Origin: Toxonevra muliebris
Lineage: Eukaryota > Arthropoda > Insecta > Diptera > Pallopteridae
Assembly (NCBI GenBank): GCA_963691655.1
Contig: OY829329.1
Span: 23,673,883 to 23,737,882 of the forward strand
DNA: 64,000 nt
Reading direction: 5' to 3'
Made by a program: the position numbers and the translations under genes. Every line of letters begins with the position of its first letter. Position 1 is the first letter of the stretch. This document shows positions 1 through 12,240 of this stretch, piece after piece. The notes beneath the pieces were generated by a model. That model saw only the letters and a program-made list of their open reading frames with translations, had not been told where the DNA came from and searched no databases.

Positions 1-169
1 ACGTTCCATTTCATTATTACATTTGGCATCCTTGGAAATCTCAGCAGAATTGCTACGGAGCAGCATCAGACTTAGCTGATCGTTGGCGCCACAGTAGCTG
101 TTGCGGTTTTTGGGGCGCATCAGCTCGGCGGCGTGTTTAGGAAGCATAGTAGGTTTTGGTGGTGTAGAT
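1..169 (-). CDS. CdGAPr: CdGAPr coding exon 5 (partial)
   Basis: The exon starts after a tttttcag acceptor (AG at 170-171) and runs open to base 1 of the window. It supplies the last base of the split Arg codon 1270 and 56 further codons (residues 1271-1326). The peptide begins STPPKPTMLPKHAAELM and contains a polar stretch with several Asn and Ser. No domain is recognised; this is part of the disordered C-terminal tail of the RhoGAP protein. Base 1 is the third base of a codon, so the frame continues past the edge. Confidence 0.85.
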
Positions 170-1508
170 CTGAAAAAATGATTTATTTATTTATTTAGCA
201 TGTCTAAGCTGAGATGGAGAGAGTTTTTAGCTGTGGGATACATTAATGACAAAGCCGAAGAATTGCTCCGATGTTCACCTTATTACAACAACTTTCGTTA
301 AAAAATGCCCAGCTTGAGGAATTACTCAGATTTTCGAGAGTTCGTTTAAAAGATATCTAGGCTGGGGGGTTCGCGAATTTGGGCTATGTTGAAGAATTAT
401 CAAGACTTTCAAGGGCTAATAAAAAGGATTCGTGAAATTCGTGGTATAGATAAGCCTGTGATAAGGAATTACCCAAAAATTCCACGGTTTGTTAAAAGGT
501 TTCCCGAAATTCTCCATCTGGTTACGACTAGGTCGAAGAATTATTCAAATTTTGTAGGGTTCGTGGAGAAGATTCGCGTTTTTATATCTAGAATGGAAGA
601 TTTGTTACACTACGCCGGGTTTGTTGAAAGGACTCGCGGAATTTGTGATAAGGTTGTACCTAGGCTGAGGTATCAGTCTCAGGTCTACGTTTTCTTGAAA
701 GCATTCGCGATTATGCGATGTGGGTTTGCCTAAACTGAGCAACTACTAAGTCTTTCAATGATTCGTTAGAAAGATGGTTATACCTAGGCTGCAGAATTTA
801 TTAGTTTCCTTAGTCGGTCTTAGTCTTTCCAGGGTTCGTGGAAAGGATTAGCAAAATTGCTCGGACGAACTTTGTAAAGATTCGCGATATATCTGATAAG
901 GCTATTTCTAGGGTAAGAGTTAGTTTAGATTTCCTAGGATTCATTGAAAGGATTCAATAAATTTGCAATGTGCTTCACCGCCCAGGGTTCTTTGAAAGAA
1001 TTCGCAATAACAACATACTTAGGCTAAGAGATTGGTAAAATTTTCCAAGGTTCATTGAAAGAGGAGGCGAAACTTGCGGTTATGCCTCAGTTGAATGGAT
1101 TCCTCGCCTTTTCACCTTTCGCAGGATCGTCAAAAAGAATTGGCGAGTTTTGTGATGAGGTTATGCCTAAGCTGAAGAATTATTCAGATTTTCCAGGATT
1201 CATGGAAAAGAATCGCGAAGTTATGATGCTGGATAAGTTAGACTCTGCGCAGAGTTTATTGAAAGGGTTTACGAAATTTGTGATAAGGCGAAGCCTAGGA
1301 TGAGAGATTAGTCAGACTTTGCACGGTTCTTAGAAAAAATATAGAAATTCCTAATGTAGTCAAAACTAGGCAAACAAATTACTCAGATTTCCGTTCTGAA
1401 TAAAAGTTCGCGATATTTATCGTAAGGCAATGCTTATATTAAACAAATTTCCTAAAGTTCGTTAAAAGAATCCACGAATTTTTTGGTTAAAGAATTATTA
1501 AAACTCAC
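170..1508 (-). other. CdGAPr intron 4
   Basis: This intron lies between GTGAGT (1508-1503) and a tttttcag acceptor (170-172). It is 1339 bp, far longer than the two 65-66 bp introns upstream. Nearly all the extra length is the degenerate 72 bp minisatellite. Confidence 0.8.
230..1500. repeat. degenerate 72 bp minisatellite in CdGAPr intron 4
   Basis: Diverged units of about 68-75 bp recur across the block. Landmarks recurring in order are gaagaattattcaga, a ttccagggttcgt block, gaaaggattcgcgaaattt, and gtgataaggttatgcctagg. Clear landmarks lie near 316, 390, 467, 533, 600, 660, 780 and 1174. Because 72 is a multiple of three, the plus strand keeps long open frames at 386-733 and 1055-1303 in which a 24-residue motif like KNYSDFPGFVERIREI recurs. 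This looks like a by-product of the repeat, not a gene. Confidence 0.75.
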
Positions 1509-2447
1509 CTTGTGTGTGGAGGAAAATTGATCGCTGTTACATCTGTTTGCTGTCTTTTATTATAAGTTGCATCTTCTTCAACTTGCATTTTCTTCGATGA
1601 AAAACGTCCATCGTTTGACATGCCACCCAAGCCAGGATAACTAAAACGTTCTTTGTAAGCTGAATTCGAGTTGGAACTCTCTTGATCTTTACGTTTGGCA
1701 CCTAATTGTACTGAAGGATAACTATAACGCGTATTTATCTGTCCCTGTCCACCTGCAGCTAAGGAAGCTGTCGAGGATGATGAAGAATCTGTGGGCTTAT
1801 TTTTGCCCGCAAATATTTTCTCAAATGCGTAATTTTTTGCCATCGCCGACGACGAATGCGCCTCTTTCAATTTTGTTGTACTTTCTGTAGAGCTGTAGAG
1901 TGAACTTTTCGATAGCGCTGACTTTGGTGGCGCATGTATTTGAACGCTAGTGTACAGCGTTTGTGGATTGGCTATAGTATGTTCGGGAGTGCTGCAATCT
2001 ATAAATTGTATATCGGATAGTTGATCTTCAAGTTTATAACGTTTACAGCAGCTTTCATCGCCGATGAGATGATGGGCGTGTTCGTGGCATGATGCCTCAT
2101 CTATTGCATGATGATGATGCTGATTGTGATGATGATTATTCGATTGTTGTGACGACGATGACGACCAATTGTGTGCATGACCGTGATGCCCGCTACCACC
2201 GGTGGCAGCACTTGGTGAAAGTAAAAGATTGAGACGTGGTTGCTTCTTTGGACTTGGATTGACACTATTCGTTTGACTGGAGAATTCTTCAGGACGTGCA
2301 CGCATAATGCGTCTGGATGTGGCGCCTGATGAAGGTGGAATATTTTCTTTACCAACGCGTGGTGAGCTGACGAGCGATTCGCTTTCAGAGAATATGCGCA
2401 TTTCGGGTTCTTCACGATCGAAATTGAGTCCTAACTCGGAAAGTTCT
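1509..2447 (-). CDS. CdGAPr: CdGAPr coding exon 4
   Basis: The acceptor is cccacag (AG at 2448-2449) and the donor GTGAGT (1508-1503). The exon is 939 bp, phase 2 at both ends, and encodes residues 958-1269 plus split Arg codons at each end. The peptide is disordered and Ser/Asn/Gln-rich. It contains a KENIPPSS segment near residue 990, a His-rich cluster at about 1044-1083 (HHHNQHHHH), and two short Tyr/Phe-Ser-Tyr-Pro motifs (YSYP, FSYP). No catalytic domain is present. Such tails in this family carry phosphorylation and SH3-binding sites, but none is proven here. Confidence 0.93.
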
Positions 2448-2513
2448 CTGTGGGAATTCAAATTAAAAAGAAAAATTAGTTTGAAGAGATATTGAAATAT
2501 TACGCGAACTAAC

Positions 2514-3512
2514 CTTGATGGGCATGTGGTGACATGTCCGCGCTGCGGAGACTGCAATAAATCAAAGTATGAATCATGCGACACCGAACGCGAGTGTCCT
2601 GCCGTACGCAAACTATCAATCGAGTTCGAGCGTACGCATATCTCCATGTGTTTACTTGAATCCCCGCCAAGCGAGCGTGTGGTCTCGAAAAGTTCAATCG
2701 ATTTGGGTTTATCTTGTTTCATCAAAGATTTGCCTGCCTTACCGGCATTTGTAATGATTGCATCCGCTTCGGCGAATGTCACTTGTGCGGCTGTACCTTT
2801 ATGATGTGATGGCGGTGAATTATCACCACCTGGGCCTGATCCTCCCATTTTCAAATCATGTGGCGTTCCACCATTGCTAATGGGACGTTGATTACGTGTG
2901 AACAGAGACTTCCATGAATGTGTCTTACGCTTTTGCCAACTACGTGGCACGGAGAGCACTGTGTGATATTTATCTGGCAAACTGGATGGTCCACCGCCGA
3001 CTTCGATGTATGAACCAATGTTGGCTGCATTGCTTGTGACCATATTGATAGGCATTGATGCTTTCATATCGAAACCATCAAGGCGTGAGTGACGTTCTTG
3101 CGCCTCCTCGAGGCTAATAAGTTTTGGGCCGCCAGTACTGAGGCTTTTCGGTCTCTCGGCAAAGGTCAGCGACTGATCGTGCTCTCGTTGTTCCACCAGC
3201 AGGCTTTCACAATCCGTCAGCGAATCCATACGCATTTCAATGGCGGGCGTAGCGCCTGCCGTGGCTATGTAACTGAAACGTATATTAGAGTCTTCCAATG
3301 CGTCAAAGATATTGTGACAATTACGTATCAGGTACTCGGTGACTACGGCTTGAACGCCAACACCACGTAAGGCTGCGACACCGCCCGATTCAAGAGCGGG
3401 AGAGCGTAGTAGATTCGGTGCCCAGACTATGGCGAGATTCTTATCGGTCATACCGGTGCGAGCAGAATGCTGAGAGATTTTATTCAAGTGCTCCGAAAGA
3501 TATTTCAAGGTG
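2514..3512 (-). CDS. CdGAPr: CdGAPr coding exon 3 (end of RhoGAP domain)
   Basis: The acceptor is cttttcag (AG at 3513-3514) and the donor GTTAGT (2513-2508). The exon is 999 bp and begins with the last base of the Arg codon split with exon 2. It encodes residues 625-956. The first 73 or so residues finish the RhoGAP fold: TLKYLSEHLNKIS, then MTDKNLAIVWAPNLLRS, the conserved helix with the family's Asn, then TEYLIRNCHNIF. After that comes a basic and Ser-rich linker including SWQKRKTHSWKSLF. The upstream intron is only 65 bp and the downstream one 66 bp, typical of flies. Confidence 0.95.
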
Positions 3513-3577
3513 CTGAAAAGAGGAGAAAAAATTAACTCAGTCGAAACCTAAAGAGAATTTATATTTTGTTAACTTAC

Positions 3578-4905
3578 CGATAATGTGGCGGGGGCAGCTT
3601 CAGCACCGTTTCTTTCATCAAACGCAAACGCTCATTCGATTCGCTCTTCTCTTGAATGGCCTCAACAAAGTTATCGTACAATTGGTAAGTGCACAACGGA
3701 TTTGGCAGTTCACGGAAGTACATTTTCAGCAACGAGCTTACCGCATGAATATCCTGTTTCATCTCGGGATTGCCCAGATCTGGTATGCGTTCCTCGTCGA
3801 AAGCGCGTCGCAACTTCTGTATATTCGAAGTAATACCCGACAGACGATAGATGCCATCAACAATACCATATTCCTCGATAAATTCAGCGCAACATTTCAG
3901 TACCATCGGAATCTCTTGTCCACTATTGAGCAAATGCTCCGACAGATCACACGAAAAGACACGCTCGCGGTAAATGCCGCTTTGCTTGAGACGCCGACGT
4001 GAGGGCCGCGAGAGTATAAACGAACGAAAGAAGGCAATCAGCTTACCATGTTTACGCAAAACCGGCTTAGTTGGTGAAACATCGAGTTGTCCGACTAACG
4101 GTGCAGGCATTGGAAAGTGACGCGGCACTTTATCGCCGATTGTAGCAACACATGATTGCGGAAAGAAGCCAACCTCATAGTGTGATTTTTGTAAATGTGA
4201 TTTCTTGCCACGCCACCATATTGATTCGGCGGGACTAGGCATATCAATCACGGATATCATATCGCCCACCTCAATCGAAATCTCATCGGGGGCTTGCGCC
4301 TGATAGCGTCGCACACCATACGCGGCACCCACCGCGGGTGTATTTATCGTACGCATAGTATCACCATCTGCCAAAGGCAACCGACGTCCTTTATTGTCTA
4401 GCTGTAGCCAGGTTAAGATAGTACCACAGGTTAGTGAATCCGATGCTATTTTGGAGAAACGTTCCAGATATTGTGCGACGGCATATTCAACTTCTTCCTC
4501 GCTCTTAAAGTCTAAGTCTTGCAGATTCTTTAGGCCACTTATTTTGCGATCGTAGACGCAACGATGTAACATTTCGTCCAACATTTGCATATTGTCAAAA
4601 GATCGTTTCACCAGAAACGATTCACAACGTTGTGGATAAACTTTTATGATAAACCAACAGCTTGATGGAGAGAACGAGCGGAAAGAACCAGGTCCAGCGC
4701 CACCGCCGCCGCCACCAGTTGTGATGTTGTTACTGTGCAGTTGATTGTTCGTATTGGCAATGTCACCGCCAATCGATTGTGATGCAATGCTACTGTTGAG
4801 TAATTCGGATTTATCATCTACCAGACGCACCGACAGAGGTCCCAGTTGTACTCGTTCGTAATGGAAGTGAGCGCATTCTTCTAGTTTCGGGAAACGACAG
4901 GACTT
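3578..4905 (-). CDS. CdGAPr: CdGAPr coding exon 2 (PX, SH3, start of RhoGAP)
   Basis: The acceptor is tttcctttcag (AG at 4906-4907) and the donor GTAAGT (3577-3572). The exon is 1328 bp, starts in phase 0 and encodes residues 182-623 plus two bases of Arg 624. A PX-like phosphoinositide-binding region covers about residues 198-355, interrupted by a Gly-rich insert near 245-254. An SH3 domain follows at about 374-436, with ALYDY-like AAYGVRRYQAQ, IWWRGKK and EVGFFPQSCV. The RhoGAP domain opens near 496. The catalytic arginine finger is Arg535 in GIYRLSG, followed by KLRRAFDEE and the FRELPNPL helix. The residues needed for GAP activity on Rho-family GTPases appear intact. Confidence 0.96.
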
Positions 4906-5079
4906 CTGAAAGGAAAAGAGAAACAAAAATCATTATTAAACAAAGATATGCAACGTATATTTAATAATTGGAAAGAGTTTTAGGTTTTTGGTGAAGAGAA
5001 TTCATTTTTTTATGTGTACAGCACAAGAAAACTTGAGGATTGACAATAAGTTGTGACTGAAAGTCGTGGTTGCTAAGGC

Positions 5080-7200
5080 CTGTACTTATGTTTTTTAAGT
5101 AATCTCTGAGATATTTTATCAGATCCAAGATCTGAGGTTAGAAATTTTCTAGAAATCACATCACCGTGCTATTAAATCTACCAAATTCTAACCGTATGGG
5201 AGGTAGAATCAACAGAACATACATTTTCTGTATCAAATCTTTATGTCACGTTCTATTAGAAATCTGGCAATCAGCTCACGAAACTTTAAGCTATCGAATG
5301 CGATGTCCAATCTTCGGAGCATGTGGTGAAATCGCTTAAATAGCGTTTTTTAGAATCCTTAGATAATAACACAGATCTTCGATCGAATGATTCTAGTTTC
5401 TTAACGCTCGAAGCATTTAGTAATATTTTCAGAAGTTGCGAGAACGTGACCCCTTATTTTAGAAATCTAGGGGAACATCTAAGTAAAACTCAAGCTCGAG
5501 AAAAACTTCAGTCATTATTATTGTTGCTGCAAAACTAAAAAACTTTTGATAGAAAATAAACAATTTAAACTCCCCCTCCTTTCAATTCTCTAGATCTCAA
5601 TCGCAGGAAAAACTTGGGGCTGCAATCCTAAAATACTGCGATGGATGTATACAATGGTTGTGTACGCCTTATGATTACTTACGGATAAGTAGCCTGGGCG
5701 AAAATAACAAGGCAGCAGACAGTCACCGATGAGCTTAATAAGCTGCAGAGATTGGCTTGTGTGTGCGTAACTAGCGCCATTTAAACTTGTCCGAAGGCAT
5801 CCATTAAAATCTTAATCAAACTTACACCTCTTCATATTCACATACAATCCCAGATCATGCGGGCTATTCTAAAGATGTCTGGTGAAGATATCGAGGCAAG
5901 CGAAATCGAAAGAAGTTTGATATTCTAGAGAAACAGCATCCCGAAATTGCTATACTGAGGGGCAACAGCGAGAGCCAAAGTTTAGTTTTGAAAAACGATT
6001 CAAAATAGAACTAAGTAACTAAAACAAATGGGAAGGTATATCTAAAACGTAAAAGATAGACACAGATGGTTCTTTCACTGAGGAAGGAACCGGTGCGAGA
6101 GTATCTGGGCCGATGATAAAATACTCCGAGGCCATGGGTAGATACACCAGTATCTTTCAATCGGAAATATACATACGCAATTGATAGGAGTGCAGTGTTC
6201 CGCACTTATGCATATTTGTAAAAGAAATCTCCATAAAAGTAGTATAAATACTAAAATTCCTATTGGAGGCTGAACTTATGGGTCCATGAAGAGGTACTGT
6301 AGATTTTAAAGGTCTCAGTGCACTACCCCAACAATAATAATAATTATAATAATCTGTAGAACTTGCAGAGATGAGTAGGTTAAATCGGACGCAAATCTTA
6401 AGAGGCGGACCCTGGAGTTACGTTACTCATGGTCATCACATCAACGAACCTCGCGGTGCAGGATTTATAGTTCTAACTAACTGAAGCTGCATAAATGTAG
6501 TAAAAGAAAGATGGATCAGATATTTTCTGTATTGAACTCTGGTATTTCATTTATTTAGAATCCTGGCAACATATCAACTATCGAATTTTGAGTATTTACT
6601 TTCAGAAATTAAGCATTTTCTGTATCAATCTGTGGCTTCACGTTTCTTCAACAATTCAGCAGAGAATACAGATCTCGCGAAAATTGTGCTTTAACTTCGT
6701 GAATATTCACTAATATCTGGTTTTATATATCCACAGTCATAAAGTTCTAACTAACTGAAGATGCAGAGATGTCGAAGTAGATTGAAAGTTTTCTGTAACA
6801 AACTTTAAGATCACGTTTCTTTAAGAACTTGGAAGACAATTCAGAACTTGTAAGATCTGATCTACATTTGTAGCTCAAACCCTGAGTTCATGTTTCTTAC
6901 AAACTCAACTGATAATACAGATCTCACGAAATTGAATCTAGAGTTTTAACTTTCTAAATATTCAATAATACCTGCTGAATTTACGGAGATGAGTAGGCAA
7001 AAGAAATCAAACATTTAATGTGCCCTGGAGACAATTTTCAATTGAGTCCTGACCTCATATCCATAAACCCAGAGTTCTTAAGATGCAGATATGTAGGAAG
7101 TAAACCGAACATTTTCTGTATCATGAATCCTGTTTGTTTAGGAACTTGGAAGGCAAAACCGAACTCGAAAGATCCGAACTAAATTTCTCGATAGAAGCAA
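5080..7200. repeat. diverged long-unit tandem repeat, interrupted
   Basis: Phrases such as cattttctgtatcaa, tcacgtttcttcaagaa, cttggaagacaattcag, cagatctcacgaaa and agttctaactaactgaag recur around 5200, 5350, 6530, 6610, 6790, 6880 and 7110. They come in roughly the same order, so this looks like an old tandem array with a unit of a few hundred bases. A retrotransposon relic at 5640-6230 interrupts it. Exact unit length needs a dot plot. Confidence 0.5.
5640..6230 (+). pseudogene. non-LTR retrotransposon relic: RT tail and RNase H
   Basis: Plus-strand translation in shifting frames gives the connection typical of insect non-LTR ORF2 proteins: LNKLQRLACVCVTSAI, then LTPLHIHIQSQIMRAIL. About 230 bp further on comes an RNase H start with TDGSFTEEGTGAR, and then RYTSIFQSEIY, which carries the domain's conserved Glu. 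Several stops and frameshifts break it. The presence of RNase H after RT fits the I/LOA/R1 side of non-LTR elements; the exact clade is not resolved. Nothing here could make protein. Confidence 0.65.
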
Positions 7201-9461
7201 TTAACAACTTTTTTTTAAAAGCTTTAGAGCCAGAAGTTAGACGGTATCCAGTATAACCTCCAGAATAAGCTCATTTATATGTAAGCGCAATGGCTTTTCT
7301 ACACTACTGAACAACAACAACAGACAGATTTGAAACAAAAAAACATTAAATATTTTGCTTCAATCTTCGTTCTATTTTTATCAAAAACAACAAGAAAAGA
7401 AATGACAAAGTTCCCTACCGAAATAAATACACAGAAACCTACAAATATTTTAATATTTATGCTTTAGGGCAAACAGGAGAAAGAGATTGAGAGAGAAAAA
7501 AATACAAATGCTTTTGTTGAAATTCGTACAAAAGCATTCTTTGCATTTACTACTTTTCGTTGTTGTTGTTGCAAAAACCTTGTAACATGTTGCAACTTTA
7601 TGCTGCTACTATTTTTTCCTCTTTGCCTCAACTGACCTAATTCATATTGGGTTGCGTAAATTGTTGTTATTCCGGTGGTTGGTCGTACCACCACCAGCAC
7701 CAACACCCACACCCACATCAGCGCCACCAACACAGACCACGTGTCGTATATTACCACAATAGCGAACGAGCAAGCAAACAGTAAACCAAAAACGCTGCAA
7801 AAGGAGCAACAATTTACTATTTTTTTTAAAGCATAGATACTAAACTCTCATTGAAAGTACCCAGCAATCATAAAGTGAAAAGCTTCCTGCTCATATCTCA
7901 TGTCAATGGAAGAACGAACGTTTGTAGTGGATGATGAGTTGCGTTGAAATGTGAAAGGAATTTTTTTGGGCGTTGCCACGTTTTGCTTTGAAATACATAC
8001 TTTGGAAATTTTACCATTTTTGTTTGTGTGTGTGTATTAAAAATATGAAAAATGTTGTCATATTAATTGCGGAAGGATGTAAACCAAAAATAACAAAATA
8101 TTTGTAATAATGAAAGTAAAATACAAGGGATTTTTAGGAAATTTAGGGTGTGTTCACGAGAGAACGAGATTGAATTTTAATGGGTTACAACAAACAAAAG
8201 TATTAAATGAGGTTACATGCATGTAGTACCACCTACTAACCTACTTACACACATAGTTCTGGTTTTGGTTCTGGTCAGAGTGTGGATGGAATTATATGTT
8301 AAAGCGTAGGTCGCGAGTTAACTTCATATTAATTTAATATTCAACGAAAGACTAGCGTAATTAATAACATTATTTGAATAATTGGAACTGCGCCTAGATT
8401 CGTGTAGTATGATCTGAAAAGTATTTTGTGTGTCTTATGCAAAGCCTGATTCCATTTTCAGCATGTTTGGGGAAAAATTATTAGCTGAAATCTTTACAAA
8501 AAATCTATCTTGAAATCTAGAATCGAAAGAAAGTCTTAGTTTTTTAAACCAAACTCTGATGACCTATTTTTTAGAAACTGGGCAAGTATTTCAACAAGCC
8601 GTAAGCTGTGGAATCTAGAGCTCTTGCCTTTTGACTAATCAAAGATAGCTGTAGAAGTTGCGGAGATGAAGAAGTAAAATCGACTTAGCAATTTTGGAAA
8701 TTTGAAAAAATTAATATGTGGAGCTGATAAAAAAGGCAATCTACTTGCTACAAGGGTAAGGACAATGATCCTGGAAAACGTAGTTATTATGTGCAAAAGA
8801 TGGCAAAAGTTGAGATGTGGGGCAAGACGTCATCAAATTTAGGGATTTCAATCAAACTAAGACTGTTGCAACTATCTTGACCATTAGCGAATCCTAGGGA
8901 GGGGGTATATTCCTCATTAACCGGTTTGCCTTCAACGACCTACGAAGCATGCGTAACGACAACAGTCAGTCCAGTTCGTGAAACAGTGGAAGCAATAAGC
9001 CGACTACCCAGTGGAGACGTGGTGTTAGACCTCACCCAAAATTGATAAAATCTATGAAATTTAGGATCTTAACCGAGATAGAGAGCATATAACTTCTTTA
9101 GCTACTCTTCCTTGGGATACTCCTTCTTTGTCTGCCTTTAAAAGAAAACGTTATGCGGAGGTAGCTGCAAATTACGAGTTTCCTGAATGCGCGTCTGGAG
9201 GTAAGGGCAAAAAAGAATAAATGCGATGACTAGAATTTTCCACGGATAGGGCCACAACTTCTGAGTTCAGTACGAGCGTGCTACAGGCGTTTACATCTGT
9301 CCTAGCTACTAACTACTGAGCACTGCCAGAACTATTCGGACCACTTTCCATTCAGTGACAGCATACTAGACTATCGCCTTTAGAGTCCCAAGTTTGATGT
9401 TTGATTTCCAGAAAGGAAATGACCTCTCAACCATCTTCGTTTCAAAACAATGCTTCATATT
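7201..9461. other. intronic, no gene recognised
   Basis: AT-rich sequence with short CAA/GTT and CACCAA runs near 7310, 7560 and 7690-7740. The stretch 8730-9380 is less AT-rich and may be an old transposon relic, since its three-frame translation is broken by many stops, but no domain was recognised. Confidence 0.4.
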
Positions 9462-9469
9462 TATAGGGT

Positions 9470-10498
9470 CAGGGCCGTAGCCAGGATTTTTTCTCGGGGG
9501 GGGAGGGGTTTCAATCTACGAAAATATTCATATAAAATTTTTATGAAACTGATGTTTAAATACAATAAATTAAATACGATGATGCATTTGATGGACCCTA
9601 TCAGACTAGGGAGAAAAGTGGATAAATGTCTTAAAGCTTAAGGAAAAATTTTTGTTTCCAAATTTTCTTAATCTTAACCTAAAAAAATGGCCGAAAATGA
9701 CAAAAAAAATTCACAGAATAACCAATTTAAATTTTTTCAACTAAATATTATTCAATGTGGATTCCAATACATTTTTTTTATCGTGAAAGACATAATTTCG
9801 ATAACTCATTGACTTGCCATTACTGATAATGAACCTAACCTCAAAAAAATGATCAAAAATGCCAAAAATAGTTAAAGACTAATTTTTTTCAAATGATTAT
9901 CAGTAGGAATTTGGGCCATTATCAATGATGAGGAGCCCGGATGAGGTTGGCATGTATTCCCTAAATTCGTGCAGTCACAGCATTGAAATCTTCCGTGTCG
10001 GGTGCTCTGAGCAATAATGGGTTAAAGGATTAATTATATTTTAAGATTAAGAACTTTGAAGCTTATTAAATAACACTGTCCTGCAAGGGTTTGGTGAATT
10101 GTTCCTAGTGTTTGCGAATGAATTTTTCATGCTGAACACGAATCTGAGGTTAAAAACTACCCATTACGTCACGTTTTAGAAAAATGGGGTCGAAACCCCT
10201 GAAAATACCCTTTTTGGCCATGTAGCAAAACTTTGTACGATTTCAATTCAAATTTATTTTTAACATTTTTTCTTTTATTTGACTTTTTAGAAAGAAACCG
10301 ATTAAAAAATATTTAAAAATCATTCAATAGATTTTGTTTTAACTTTTTTTTCCATCCACTGGCAATCAATATCAAAAATTATGAAAAAGTTTTCACATTT
10401 TGGGTTGGGGAGGGGGGGGGGCTGGAGGGGGAGGTTGGAGGGGGAGGTTGGAGGGGGCGGGTCAGAACCCCCAAACCTCCCCCCTAAATACGGCCTTG
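9470..10498. mobile_element. hAT-type non-autonomous element
   Basis: The 8 bp TATAGGGT occurs at 9462-9469 and again at 10499-10506, a perfect target duplication. Inside it, the left end reads CAGGGCCGTAGCCAGG and the right end, reverse complemented, CAAGGCCGTATTTAGG (12 of 16 identical). Both are followed by G-rich tracts. An 8 bp duplication and CARGG ends are hallmarks of the hAT superfamily. The 1029 bp interior has no transposase and contains short internally repeated phrases such as atggccgaaaatgac and atgatcaaaaatgcc. Confidence 0.8.
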
Positions 10499-10500
10499 TA
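10400..10500. repeat. G-rich short tandem repeat
   Basis: The run has repeated ggttggaggggga units within the right end of the hAT-type element, followed by a C-rich run. The G-run/C-run pair could fold back on itself. Confidence 0.6.
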
Positions 10501-11039
10501 TAGGGTTATCTCCTGCATCTGGGCTGCTTGCTATGGCCAGGCCAAAATATATTGTGAACCCGCGACTACTGCGTTACCCATTACTGCTATTATGAAAGTA
10601 AGGACAAACATCTGGCAAAACTTCAGCATTGCATCATCATCTTAAATTCTAATACAATGGACCGAGGGTATAGATGGAGTCATGAAGATGAAATATGTAT
10701 CTCAAGTCTTTTATTTCATCCAAGCCCAAATTGCAAGACATTTGTTGAATGGCATATCCCGATCTCAATACAGCAGAGGTGCTGGTTGAGTGCTCAGCTT
10801 TTGTACCTAGAACCTTGGCATTAAAAATCTTGAAGAGTTTTAGGGTCTCAAAAATGGAAACTAAATTAGTTGTAAAAAATAATGAAAAAACTGAACTGAA
10901 GTTAAAGAATCACGTCAACGAATCGAAATAAAATATTCAAACTTTTAGCGAATTTTGAGTCTGAGGAAGGGATCTATAGGTTTGAATAACTCAGACATTG
11001 AATAAGTGAGTAAGGATCTATATATATGTACAAGCACAA

Positions 11040-12240
11040 GCGGATCCAGAGATTTTCTAATAGGGGTTTTGATTTTTTCATCCCTACAATTTTATTTACG
11101 AAAATTTCATCGGTAGGGGGAGGGGCTTAATATGTCCATATGATGAACATGAATCAGTGAAAAAACATCTGAACCCAGGATGCTTTTCTTACTCAGCCTT
11201 TTGGACCTCTTTCTATCAGATCTGGGTACATAAATTGACGAGCAGGGCGATCGGTTCCAACAAGATATGGCTGAAATTGAAAGACGATATCCAGGTTTCT
11301 TGGATGAAGGCAGATTATTGCTGTTTCCTGATCAGAGAAGATTCGACCGCAAAAAAAGTGGAAAAATTTATATTCTACAGTAGAATCAATTTTGAGAAAT
11401 ATTTAGAATTTTCGAGAAAAAATTTAAATATTTTATTTTCATTTAATCATTTTTGAAATATTTCATCCGATTGCCAATCATCTTATGCTTAAAATTTTCG
11501 TATTGGAATGGCTTATTGATTAAAAAAAATAATTGAGACTTTGTAATTACTTTTTCTGAAAAAGAAATACTTAACCCTTTGACGCCCGAATTTTAATGAG
11601 GCTTGATAGAAACCATTTGTTTTTAAATTGTGGTTACTTAAGTTTTCCACAATCGTGACACAAAATTTCATGTTTCTAAATCAATTTGTTTGTCTTTTAT
11701 TAAACAACCACTGGATAATCCGATTTCTCCAATTTTTATGATTGTCAGAAAATTTCCTCTTAGTAATATTTAAACGCGTTATTTTTCAAAAAATAGTGCC
11801 AAAGATTTTACTTAAAATTTTTTTTGCTGGACTTCAAAGATAAAACATTAAAAAAAATAATTTAAACAAGAAATTTCAAATGTTCGGCAATCAGCAAACG
11901 TGAAGTATACCTAACAGGACGGAATACAAAAAGCGTTAATAGTAAAATTTCTTTAAAAATGAATGTTGCAAATACGCAACATTGGGTATGAAAGAGTTAA
12001 CCTACGACTTATGTTAAAATTTCCCAAATAACACACCAAAAATTTAACTTCGATGGAAACTTATAACCCGAAAAATCGTTATTTTGCCTTATCCCAAAAA
12101 CTTACGCATAGAAAAAAAAAGTGATTTTCGTGTTCAGCGACATCGAATTAGCTTAGAAAATATACTTTGATTCCTGCTATATTTTCACTGTAATCCAGTG
12201 TTGTAGAACCCCCTCTTAGGCCCAAATCTCTGGACTTAGA
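11040..12240. mobile_element. candidate inverted-repeat element, interrupted
   Basis: The left end has gcggatccagagatttt followed by aataggggttttg. The right end, reverse complemented, has agtccagagatttgggc followed by taagagggggttc. The shared TCCAGAGATTT and the following G-rich block suggest terminal inverted repeats. No target duplication was found, so the exact ends are uncertain. No transposase is seen. Confidence 0.45.
11575..11996. mobile_element. candidate TTAA-flanked (piggyBac-like) MITE, nested
   Basis: The TTAA at 11571-11574 and 11997-12000 flanks ends CCCTTTGACGCCCGAA (left) and CTCTTTCATACCCAAT (right, reverse complemented), with 10 of 16 bases matching. TTAA duplication with CCY ends is the piggyBac signature. 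At 422 bp it is non-coding and sits inside the candidate element at 11040-12240, so it would be the younger insertion. Confidence 0.5.

Noticed and set aside
386..733. 115-codon plus-strand open frame
   Set aside because: It is made of the 72 bp minisatellite, whose unit length preserves the frame; it lies in a CdGAPr intron and has no independent domain.
1055..1303. 82-codon plus-strand open frame
   Set aside because: Same minisatellite; no coding support beyond repeat periodicity.
2101..2415. Minus-strand 104-codon frame inside CdGAPr exon 4
   Set aside because: Shadow frame of the His-rich coding region; the exon's main frame is the one that joins its neighbours in phase.
3583..4002. 139-codon plus-strand frame opposite CdGAPr exon 2
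   Set aside because: Antisense shadow of the RhoGAP coding sequence.
11040..12240. 8 bp duplication sought to place this element in hAT
   Set aside because: No matching flanks were found at any plausible border, so the superfamily is left open.
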